The position numbers and the translations under genes are program-made. A DNA stretch of 64,000 nt. Origin: an uncultured Bacteroidales bacterium (GTDB lineage: Bacteria; Bacteroidota; Bacteroidia; Bacteroidales; F082). Of this stretch, positions 32,781-39,899 are shown piece by piece (position 1 is the stretch's first letter; every line of letters begins with the position of its first letter). The notes beneath the pieces were generated by a model that saw only the letters and a program-made list of their open reading frames with translations, had not been told where the DNA came from and did not search any database. The stretch is from contig CAJOEZ010000002.1 in NCBI GenBank assembly GCA_905233685.1, positions 1 through 64,000 on the forward strand. Reading direction: 5' to 3'.

Positions 32781-33317
32781 TTAGCTAAGTGCTGCCTCCA
32801 GGCGCGAGAAATCGTTAACATACTCCAGTTCCTCGCTGTCGAGTCCAGCCTCGCGGGCGATGTTATCCCAGCTAATGGAAAAATCGCGGGCTGTGCTGCG
32901 CCAAGCCACGTCATGCGACTTCTCTTTGATTTCGTCGTAGGAGAGCGAAGCATACTTGGCGATAGCCCCGGACAATGCCTCCTGCTCGTTGGCCGAAAGC
33001 TTGTTAAGATTGGCATCCTGTAACGGTTTGACATACATCCAGTTTTCGACTTGAAAGTACCTGCCAAGTCCCTCGACGTCAGGCAGGTAAGAGTCGCCAC
33101 GGACAATCTTGAGCATGTCGTACAGGCGCGACGGCACGGGGCCGGCCTCCATGGCAATGTAGGTGTCGCCCGTGATGGGGCGGCCCCAGTCGGCCAGATG
33201 CTGCCGGTCGGCAAAGTAGATGATCTTGAAGATCTTGTGGAAATCCTTGCGCTGCACACGGTTGGCCACATAAAGCAATGCATTGAGAGCCTTCTCCTTA
33301 TCAAACTGTACATTCAT
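32781..33317 (-). CDS. Panacea domain (DUF4065/SocA-like) antitoxin
   Basis: From the ATG at 33317 the protein (about 178 aa) starts MNVQFDKEKALNALLYVANR and continues KIFKIIYFADRQHLADWGRP and ITGDTYIAMEAGPVPSRLYD. This is the characteristic Panacea/DUF4065 core (KLLYFAD...H...G.PITGD.Y.A...GPV). An upstream ATG at 33362 would add MKKIIILRHNNRQET and is less likely, because the family normally starts at the chosen position. Panacea proteins are antitoxins paired with diverse toxins. It overlaps or abuts the toxin gene downstream. Confidence 0.8.
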   Translation of the reverse strand: MNVQFDKEKALNALLYVANRVQRKDFHKIFKIIYFADRQHLADWGRPITGDTYIAMEAGPVPSRLYDMLKIVRGDSYLPDVEGLGRYFQVENWMYVKPLQDANLNKLSANEQEALSGAIAKYASLSYDEIKEKSHDVAWRSTARDFSISWDNIAREAGLDSEELEYVNDFSRLEAALS

Positions 33318-33364
33318 AGTTTCTTGTCTATTATTGTGCCGTAGAATTATTATTTTTTTCAAAC

Positions 33365-33711
33365 ATAGTACTCTTTACACCACTCCGCAAACTTCCTCAA
33401 CCCTTCCCGCAGCGTTATCTTCGGAGTAAAGCCAAAGTCTCTTTCGATTGCTTATGCGCTTCGAAGTCGTAGTCTTCGGGCAGCACCTTGGCTCTGACCA
33501 ACTCCTCCTGCAAGGTCTGCACGAAGTCCAAGAGGTTCTCCGGCTGACCACCACCTATGTTATATACCTTGTAGGGAGGTATCGGCAGGCCATCTTCTCC
33601 GTTACGCTTCTCAGGGGCTTTCTGCATTACTCGAAACACACCCTCAACAATGTCATCCACGTAGGTGAAGTCGCGGCGGCAGTTGCCGTAGTTGTAAATC
33701 TGATTGGCTAT
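33365..33711 (-). pseudogene. NAD-dependent epimerase (UDP-glucuronate 4-epimerase-like), C-terminal remnant
   Basis: Frames together read IANQIYNYGNCRRDFTYVDD, VYNIGGGQPENLLDFVQTLQ and, after a frameshift, DFGFTPKITLREGLRKFAEW ending CKEYYV. This is the C-terminal third of a CapI/UDP-glucuronate epimerase. The N-terminal two thirds, with the Rossmann motif and YxxxK, are missing. A deletion has also removed the segment between EAHKQ and DFGFT. It lies between the Panacea and DUF4160 genes as a relic of an older polysaccharide locus. Confidence 0.8.
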
Positions 33712-33986
33712 TTTTCGTAGTAACCTTTATGGCTATATTGCGACCAGCGCAGGTACATTTCCTGATAGTGCTCTTTGATGAACTCTGAAATTCTGGCAAT
33801 CTCGCGGTCGCTAAGAATACCACGGTTGTTCACTACGGTGTCGCCGTTGCTCTTGACAAAGAACTTGGCAGAACCACCTTCTGTCAGTTTGCTGTCGCTG
33901 GCATGGACGTGCATGCACTCAACTACGCAAAATGAGGTAAAATACAAATAATAACCCACTACCTTGAAATCGTAATATTTCGGCAT
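33708..33986 (-). CDS. DUF4160 family protein
   Basis: A 92-residue protein. MPKYYDFKVVGYYLYFTSFC followed by CMHVHASDSK and AKFFVKSNGDTV matches the DUF4160 pattern (F..Y...F.S.D..P.HVHV......AKF). DUF4160 genes are often found next to DUF2442 genes and have been suggested to form toxin-antitoxin-like pairs. Here the downstream-to-upstream order is 34204 gene, 33990 gene, 33708 gene with 3-bp or overlapping junctions. Its 3' end overlaps the epimerase remnant by 4 bp. Confidence 0.75.
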   Translation of the reverse strand: MPKYYDFKVVGYYLYFTSFCVVECMHVHASDSKLTEGGSAKFFVKSNGDTVVNNRGILSDREIARISEFIKEHYQEMYLRWSQYSHKGYYEK

Positions 33987-33989
33987 GGT

Positions 33990-34226
33990 TCAGTCCTCCA
34001 TATATTTCAAATTCTGATGAAGGTAGCGGCTGGCTATGGAGAGTTCAATGTTGTCCATCGTGGTTTCTAGAACTTCGCCGTCCAAGCTGAACACAACGGC
34101 CTTGTCTGGGCGGTTCAGGTTGAGCACGTGGATGCAGTCTCCCTCGCGCGTGAATGCGTATCCATTTACAATAAAGTCGGCCTTATCGGCCACGGTTTTT
34201 ATATCAGGCATAAGCAATTCGTACAC
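33990..34226 (-). CDS. DUF2442-like/small unknown protein, 78 aa
   Basis: The sequence MYELLMPDIKTVADKADFIV, then YAFTREGDCIHVLNLNRPDK and AVVFSLDGEVLETTMDNIEL, has the strand-rich, D-rich look of small accessory proteins paired with DUF4160. It ends with SIASRYLHQNLKYMED. It overlaps the 99-aa gene by 23 bp and is 3 bp from the DUF4160 gene, so all three are one unit. The DUF2442 assignment is tentative. Confidence 0.5.
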   Translation of the reverse strand: MYELLMPDIKTVADKADFIVNGYAFTREGDCIHVLNLNRPDKAVVFSLDGEVLETTMDNIELSIASRYLHQNLKYMED

Positions 34227-34503
34227 TTTTGATGGGTTTCAAGAATGATGCGGGGTCGATATAGAGGCCTTCGAGAATGGGCTTGAGGTCGATGTAATCC
34301 TCCTCGGGCTGGGTGTTGTGGCTATATTTGGCCATGACGACCAGATAACCGTCGTCCCAACGCACCACGTCAACATACCTTTCCAGGCTATAAGGCGCCC
34401 GGAAGCGGATATGATACCCACCAAAGCTGAAGGCTGTAAAACCCTCTGCGCTGCTGAGCACCGCCTCACTCGATGATTGGTTATTACTACGGTTATTCAT
34501 CAT
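34204..34503 (-). CDS. DUF2442-like protein, 99 aa
   Basis: After a variable N-terminus (MMNNRSNNQSSSEAVLSSAE) the core YHIRFRAPYSLERYVDVVRW, DDGYLVVMAKYSHNTQPEED and YIDLKPILEGLYIDPASFLK resembles DUF2442, where a D-x-x-P-x-L segment precedes a short 'F-K' ending. It is the first gene of the DUF4160-linked trio and starts directly at the stop of the rfbA remnant region (34505). Confidence 0.5.
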   Translation of the reverse strand: MMNNRSNNQSSSEAVLSSAEGFTAFSFGGYHIRFRAPYSLERYVDVVRWDDGYLVVMAKYSHNTQPEEDYIDLKPILEGLYIDPASFLKPIKSVRIAYA

Positions 34504-34504
34504 T

Positions 34505-34636
34505 TTATTGTTTTATGCAAATGATGGGGTAATACACCATCGGCTTGTCGTAGATGGGGAGCAGTTGTTTGCTCACGCCCTTGGTGATGGGGTATAATCT
34601 TGTGCCGTTGCCGCCGGATAGGACGATGCCTTTCAT
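34505..34636 (-). pseudogene. rfbA 5' remnant (second copy)
   Basis: Encodes [20 protein letters not shown] and [16 protein letters not shown], then ICIKQ and stop: again only ~38 rfbA codons, with a break within one or two codons of the first remnant's. The junction leads directly into the DUF2442/DUF4160 trio. Upstream it retains a promoter-leader segment (34733-34852) that matches the one ahead of ugd. Confidence 0.85.
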
Positions 34637-35206
34637 AGTTTAGAGTTGAGAGTTGAGAGTTTAGGGTTGTGGAGAGTGGAGGGTTTAAAGAGTTCAAAGA
34701 GTTCATGATTTTTCAAAACATGTTGTTTTTCACAGCTCCGCCCCGTCAGTCACATCCCGTTCCGACAAGGGCTTGGTTTCAAGTGCTTTAAAGCATGGCA
34801 ATCCTATTATGATAGTGCCACATAATCGCACTTTATTCCGAATGCAATATTAGGAAAAATACTAATACACATAGGGGAGGGCTTTCAAATTTTCAACTCT
34901 AAACCTCAACCATGATACTCCTTGTACCACTCAATTAAAGTTTAGGGTTCATGAGTTCAAGGGGTTCAAAAGTTTAAGGGGGTTAAGAGTTCGATGGTTT
35001 AGAGTTAATATCTTCTAACTTTGTTCTATTCAAATAGTTGCCACATCCGCGGGTTTTGTACTTTGACTGAGGGTTTTGCTCCTCTATAATAATGTTGGAC
35101 GGTCGAGGCTGTGTGGAGGATCTTCCTGCCTTAAAATAGAACTGGTTGCGGGTAAAGACCGGAAAGAGCCGCTTTAAAAGTTTGATGTATGAACTTTCTT
35201 AGATTA
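34637..35206. other. 570-bp intergenic region with leader repeat and heptads
   Basis: No gene is seen. Left to right it contains heptads (34637-34705), the leader repeat shared with ugd (34733-34775), AT-rich DNA with a -7-like CAATATTA (minus strand TAATATTG) at 34845-34852, more heptads (34895-35000), and a GC-richer block near 35100-35135 (AGGCTGTGTGGAGGATCTTC) similar to one at 15228. Confidence 0.5.
34733..34775 (-). repeat. leader element shared with ugd upstream region (copy 1)
   Basis: CAGCTCCGCCCCGTCAGTCA followed by CGTTCCGACAAGGGCTTG matches 46745-46788 with few changes. In both places it is ~20-100 bp upstream of a minus-strand polysaccharide gene start (rfbA remnant here, ugd there) and is followed further upstream by a -7-like box. 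Confidence 0.7.
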
Positions 35207-35833
35207 TCACCCAACCTCAATATCATCAAACACAACAGGTATCAACTTCTGAAACTCTTTCAAAAGCGGTATGGCCACTTCTCGCATCTGTGGATGGGCC
35301 GCTGGCGACGTCCGCAAAGTGAAGAAATGTCGCCATTCGCGCAAATTCATAGTTATCACGATTTCAGTTTTCAATGAATTGGGCAGAATGCTTCTTGCTT
35401 CTTGCGGCGTTGCTCCAAGTTCAATCAGTTTGTTGTAACCGGCCTCAATCTGTTCGATGGTCTGCTTCCAAACTTGATACTTTTCATCATCAGGCGACCA
35501 AAAGCAAGGTTCTATCACAGTGATTTCGCTCCCAAACTTACCCTTTGTATAGTTGCAATAACGGGTTGATTCTTGCGTGTAGCTTGCAAGGCGGTGGCGT
35601 ACAATCTCGTGGGAAACTCCTCTATCGCAAATGATGCGCACTGTAACAGACTGATGTTCGATTACCGACAAATGACCGCGATTGTGTATCATTTTGACAA
35701 AATCCTTTGCCGAATCGGGCGTGATTTTGTCTTCGCTTTTGTAAGCTGTACGACCCGCCAATTCAATTTGTTTTAAGATGTAGTCGCCATCCACATGTGA
35801 TTGGATGATGAATGTTGGTTTTATTGTTCTCAT
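35207..35833 (-). CDS. thyX: FAD-dependent thymidylate synthase
   Basis: A 208-residue ThyX, which converts dUMP to dTMP using methylene-tetrahydrofolate with flavin as reductant. The signature RHRxxSxxxxSxR is present as RHRLASYTQESTRY, with GRTAYKSEDKITPDSAKDFV and the C-terminal LPNSLKTEIVITMNLREWRH region. It begins only 10 bp after the stop of the metallophosphoesterase gene and is probably cotranscribed with the STAS-ATPase/PRTase cassette. That placement, away from a folate or DNA-replication cluster, suggests it belongs to the accessory region. Confidence 0.92.
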   Translation of the reverse strand: MRTIKPTFIIQSHVDGDYILKQIELAGRTAYKSEDKITPDSAKDFVKMIHNRGHLSVIEHQSVTVRIICDRGVSHEIVRHRLASYTQESTRYCNYTKGKFGSEITVIEPCFWSPDDEKYQVWKQTIEQIEAGYNKLIELGATPQEARSILPNSLKTEIVITMNLREWRHFFTLRTSPAAHPQMREVAIPLLKEFQKLIPVVFDDIEVG

Positions 35834-35843
35834 AATAAATCAA

Positions 35844-37517
35844 TTAGCATCTATAGATGGTTTGTAATTTGTTCTTAATGATAGGACACTCTGATTCTGA
35901 CACATTGCATCGTGGAATTTCGATGTCGTCAATAAGAGAGTAGAAATGAGCTTTTTCCTTACCTGAGAGAATGTCCTTTTTTTCTCCTTTCTTTCCACAA
36001 TAAAACAACGAAATTAAATGGATGTTCTTTTTGGGGAACTGATCTTCAATGATTTCAACAACTTCTTCGGCATCAAATGTAATGTCTTTTATGATAATTA
36101 CTGTGTTATAATTAGAAAAACCAATATCAGTTTCTATATCATTATGATCATTCACTTCACGTTTCCGAGGCATATAACTGAAATCAAAGGCGGGAAACAA
36201 CACCGACAATCTTGCACCCACTACAGTACATTCCAAACCAATCGACACCATTAATGTTTTATTGAGAGTTGTTTCCCTTTGTATTTCTTCTATCTTTTCC
36301 TTATATAATTGAGTTATTGTTTCCAACGATTCGATATGGGATACGAGATAATTGATGTCGATATATCCATGAGATTTAAATTTGCTATTTTCGCCTCTCT
36401 TGTCTGTATTCCAATGAAAATGTCCTGAATAATATAATTGTTGGTCTTTTATTACATCAAGAATACTTTTATGAGAGCCTGTAATATTTGAGTCTTTTTG
36501 AACTTGTTTTCGTGGATTTTCTAGTTCCTGTTCTCTTAATTCATTACTATCAGACGATATACTATTCCAAACACTATTATTCTTTAACACTATTTTTTTT
36601 CTGAACGGAGAGTCTGTTTGCTCCTGCCAGTAATGCTTGGAAAAAGATGTGTCTTCTTCATAATTGTAATACTTTATTTGTAAATCGAAAGAATCATTTG
36701 AGATAGTATATATATTGCATTTCCCAATAGCATCTTTTTTCAACAAACTTCCGACTGAAATAAAATGAATGGTATCATTTTCGCCACCAAACACTTCACT
36801 TTCTCCATCTGAACTATGAATATGCCCACAAAACACAACAAATGGCTTTCCGAGATTTTTAAAATCTAATTCCCTCCAATTTCTAAACTCATGTTTTTCC
36901 TTTGCCAAATCTTTAGGATTATGATGCATCACTAAGCATTTAACATAGTCTTTATATTTGGAATCTAGTTTGCGAAAATATGTCTCAAAACTATTTTTAT
37001 CAACATATCCATAGTGATCTTCCGTCTGATTACTTTCATGATAACAGGTATTTACACCTAAAAACAATATTTCATGTACATCATCTGGAATTTCAACGAA
37101 TATTGCATCTGTTTTAAATTGTCGAATTTGATTGTCTCCCTCTTTATAAAAGTCATTATAGAACTTTTTGAAGTTATCATACTTTTCTTTTTTCAAATGC
37201 AAATCTTTCGTTCCGCTCTTGTCTGCAATCTTTCCAAGTTTTTCCCAAGAAACATCATGGTTACCCATACAAATCAGAACCTTCTCCTTGGGAAGTCCCA
37301 ACTCTGACACAATTTTGTTCAAGAAAACCGATGCTTTATTATATTCTATTGTTTTAGACTCATTGGCTATGTCACCACTGACAATCAGATAATTTATATC
37401 TGCATTCTTAAACCTTGCAACGAATTCCTCAACAAATGAATCACTATAACGTGTTTTATCTTCATTTTTCTTCGTTCCAAAATGCAGATCTGAAATATGC
37501 AATATATTTAAGCTCAT
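35844..37517 (-). CDS. calcineurin-like metallophosphoesterase with C-terminal PRTase-like domain (candidate system component)
   Basis: A 557-residue protein. The N-terminal phosphoesterase has all core motifs: ILHISDLHFG (D10, H12), YLIVSGDIANE (48-49), LICMGNHDVSWE (85-88), CLVMHHNP and VVFCGHIHSSD. The C-terminal ~200 residues resemble an orotate-PRTase-type fold: YYSGHFHWNTDKRG then SHGYIDINYLVSHI (in the position of the substrate segment) and TVIIIKDITFDAEEV (in the position of the PRPP loop, degenerate). It overlaps the upstream PRTase-like gene by ATGA. It may hydrolyse a nucleotide or phospho-ribosyl product; this is inferred from domains. Confidence 0.75.
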   Translation of the reverse strand: MSLNILHISDLHFGTKKNEDKTRYSDSFVEEFVARFKNADINYLIVSGDIANESKTIEYNKASVFLNKIVSELGLPKEKVLICMGNHDVSWEKLGKIADKSGTKDLHLKKEKYDNFKKFYNDFYKEGDNQIRQFKTDAIFVEIPDDVHEILFLGVNTCYHESNQTEDHYGYVDKNSFETYFRKLDSKYKDYVKCLVMHHNPKDLAKEKHEFRNWRELDFKNLGKPFVVFCGHIHSSDGESEVFGGENDTIHFISVGSLLKKDAIGKCNIYTISNDSFDLQIKYYNYEEDTSFSKHYWQEQTDSPFRKKIVLKNNSVWNSISSDSNELREQELENPRKQVQKDSNITGSHKSILDVIKDQQLYYSGHFHWNTDKRGENSKFKSHGYIDINYLVSHIESLETITQLYKEKIEEIQRETTLNKTLMVSIGLECTVVGARLSVLFPAFDFSYMPRKREVNDHNDIETDIGFSNYNTVIIIKDITFDAEEVVEIIEDQFPKKNIHLISLFYCGKKGEKKDILSGKEKAHFYSLIDDIEIPRCNVSESECPIIKNKLQTIYRC

Positions 37518-38584
37518 TTAATATCAGATTTAATTTCAGGAAAGTCGGTTATTATTTGATAATCAATAGGATTGTAGCCTTTTTTAAGTGTTAACAAGGC
37601 GACTTTTTCAATTTCACTCTCTATTTTAGGCCGTTCCGAAACGACCTCCACTAATACAACCGAGAGTATTCCTTTCAGATTACCTCCAGCATGTTCAATT
37701 AATGTTTTAGCCCGTTCAACTTCAGCACCTAAGCAAACCACGTCTGAAATAATTAGATAATCTCTATCAGCCAACAATTGCTCTTTATGAAGTTCGTGGT
37801 AGAGTTTTTTCTTTGGTCCCAAATGGTTTAAGAAGACCATATCAACACAAGCCAGCTTAGAAAACACAGAAGCTAAGTAAGATCCGGCAATTGAATTAAA
37901 AAACAGAAGAGGTCGCTTTTCGCCTACTGTTAGCCCATCAATTAGTTTTTTACTAATGGCCTTTTTGCATAATAGATATAATCCCAAAAATAATATATCT
38001 TTTTGTTCAATATAGGCTTTCACATTAATGTATCTTGGTAATTGAACATTGCTGGAATGGCTATAACTTGCTTCTCCTGTCCTTTCTATCACAAAAAAAT
38101 TATTAGGATTTGATTCTAATATGGATGCATTTTGATTCTGATACTTAACATAAATCTCATCATCCGTGATGCTGTTGTTCAAACAACCACAGTTAAAAAC
38201 ATTGTAAGTTTTGTTGTCGTTTTTATTTTCGGACAAACCGTTTTTATGAATTTTCGCGTCCCCATATAATCTTTCACTCATTCTACAAAACACCAAGCTC
38301 TTATTCTGTTCTTTACAGAAATCAATAATCTTTTCAATCCATTCTGCAACGTTGTGAGCCTCTTCTGCTTCGGCACAATCTATGACAATACTATTAATTC
38401 CTGATGTATTATCATGAATATAATTATATATGTCACTTACTGTACGTTCAGCTATTTCATGACTGAAATACCCCAACTTGTTATTACACAGGCTAAAATT
38501 GCGATAAACCTGTTCTGCATGAAGAAACACATATAAGGTATCGTCTATTTCTAGTTTAGCGTAAAGTGTTTGTTTTGATTTCAT
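37514..38584 (-). CDS. phosphoribosyltransferase-like protein (candidate system component)
   Basis: A 356-residue protein. The C-terminal half is PRTase-like: YSHSSNVQLPRYINVKAYIE (174-193), LLFFNSIAGSYLASVFSKLA (226-245) and a PRPP-loop-like DYLIISDVVCLGAEVERAKT (275-294). The N-terminal ~110 residues (GINSIVIDCAEAEEAHNVAE, then KSLVFCRMSERL) could be a STAS-like domain. Its gene overlaps the ATPase gene by 29 bp and the phosphoesterase by 4 bp. The nucleophile base and product are unknown. It is the second PRPP-loop protein in the accessory region after the one at 20343. Confidence 0.7.
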   Translation of the reverse strand: MKSKQTLYAKLEIDDTLYVFLHAEQVYRNFSLCNNKLGYFSHEIAERTVSDIYNYIHDNTSGINSIVIDCAEAEEAHNVAEWIEKIIDFCKEQNKSLVFCRMSERLYGDAKIHKNGLSENKNDNKTYNVFNCGCLNNSITDDEIYVKYQNQNASILESNPNNFFVIERTGEASYSHSSNVQLPRYINVKAYIEQKDILFLGLYLLCKKAISKKLIDGLTVGEKRPLLFFNSIAGSYLASVFSKLACVDMVFLNHLGPKKKLYHELHKEQLLADRDYLIISDVVCLGAEVERAKTLIEHAGGNLKGILSVVLVEVVSERPKIESEIEKVALLTLKKGYNPIDYQIITDFPEIKSDIK

Positions 38585-39776
38585 AGTCTTTAAATTTTAT
38601 TTCAACCTCAACATGAATGCCGCTAAATCTACCATCAAAGAACCGCAAATTCGATGTCGATACCTCATTGGCTGGATTATAATGACTTAACAAACATTTT
38701 GCACACACATCAGGTGCAAATTTGTTGCATTTAAGGCATCTTTTTGATGTCATAATAACTTGTGTGTCATTGTAATGAATCCTAATTGTCCCTTCTTCGA
38801 TACCATAGTTATCATTCTTTCTTAATACAACCGCCACCAAAGTGTATAAATTATCTCTTGCAACACTTTTTTCCTTTGAATATTGTAACGCCTCAAATAT
38901 ATATAGGAAATTCTTATACTTTTCTTGTTCTTCTGAACTGAACTTTTTGAACACTTTTGTGTAATCTCCTCCAAACTTTCCTTGTCTCTTCTTAAAAGAA
39001 TACTCAAAACCAACGCCACAATCAGAAATTGATATTTTTGTTATGTTATCTTTTGTCTGTAACATTGCCGAACAATGCGAACCACTATACAGCACAGCAT
39101 TAGTTATAATCTCGGTCAAGATGTCTAATATAGTACATCTATTATTGTCACTCAATGTTTTGAGGATATTCCAATATCTTTTCTCAACAATTGGCTTCAG
39201 CTCTTGATATTTTTCTGAACGAATAATACCCAGTTCTTCTTCGGAAACATCCTTTTGAATGAATTTACTATAATATGAATATGAATCCTCATTATAAACA
39301 TACACGCGGTGGTCAGGGTTATACGGTTTACTCACATTGGAAAAATTGTAAAAGCCCAACATTTTTGGTTCGAAGTCGTATAGTTCGTAACCCGTTGCTT
39401 GTTTAATCGTATGTACTATTCCTGACCCGTCAATATCTAACTCTTCACTGTAGACACTCTTCGAGCCAACGGCTTTAAAAAACCAACCATTATCCAAAAA
39501 TTTAGTGGCATTTGTACTTGCTATTTCCAAGCATGTAGAATTTTTATGAATACTCTTCAAAATAAACCCTAAGCTAATCAAATTCGGAACAACCAAAGGA
39601 TCAAAGCGAACAACATGAACAAATGAGAAAATAGGAGCTACTGAAACACCATTTACTCTGTAATGTTCTCTGAGTGCAGTGAATAGTTGGTTATAGAACA
39701 CAAAAGAGGTAATATTTCCTGCGAAATAGATTTTCTTTGCCTCATCGTCGTATTGGATAATATTGTCTTCTATCAT
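38556..39776 (-). CDS. STAS-like/GHKL ATPase fusion protein (candidate system component)
   Basis: A 406-residue protein. The N-terminal ~110 residues (KKIYFAGNITSFVFYNQLFT, RFDPLVVPNLISLGFILKSI, LEIASTNATKFLDNGWFF) look like a STAS (anti-anti-sigma type) domain. The central part is a GHKL/HATPase_c domain: DILTEIITNAVLYSGSHCSA (N-box, 218-237) and ISDCGVGFEYS (G1 box, 250-260). The C-terminus has a Cys cluster, RCLKCNKFAPDVCAKCLLSH, probably binding zinc. It lies first in the three-gene unit and may act as the regulator or sensor ATPase. Confidence 0.7.
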   Translation of the reverse strand: MIEDNIIQYDDEAKKIYFAGNITSFVFYNQLFTALREHYRVNGVSVAPIFSFVHVVRFDPLVVPNLISLGFILKSIHKNSTCLEIASTNATKFLDNGWFFKAVGSKSVYSEELDIDGSGIVHTIKQATGYELYDFEPKMLGFYNFSNVSKPYNPDHRVYVYNEDSYSYYSKFIQKDVSEEELGIIRSEKYQELKPIVEKRYWNILKTLSDNNRCTILDILTEIITNAVLYSGSHCSAMLQTKDNITKISISDCGVGFEYSFKKRQGKFGGDYTKVFKKFSSEEQEKYKNFLYIFEALQYSKEKSVARDNLYTLVAVVLRKNDNYGIEEGTIRIHYNDTQVIMTSKRCLKCNKFAPDVCAKCLLSHYNPANEVSTSNLRFFDGRFSGIHVEVEIKFKDYEIKTNTLR

Positions 39777-39899
39777 CTTAATAACCGTAATAATAAATGT
39801 TGATAATTCAAGTCTGTCAGATCACTTCCCTACATCATACCATCTTATTCTTTTACCACATAACTTTCTACAAAATCTTTCATGTTAGAATCCCTGTCA
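39777..39899. other. 123-bp gap between candidate system and STAND gene
   Basis: No gene is seen. AT-rich DNA upstream of the STAS-ATPase gene should contain its promoter, but no TAnnTTTG box with correct spacing is visible on the minus strand. Confidence 0.35.

Noticed and set aside
32043-34636. Transposon or IS boundaries at the rfbA remnants
   Set aside because: No transposase, terminal inverted repeats or target duplications are visible; homologous recombination at rfbA explains the remnants better.
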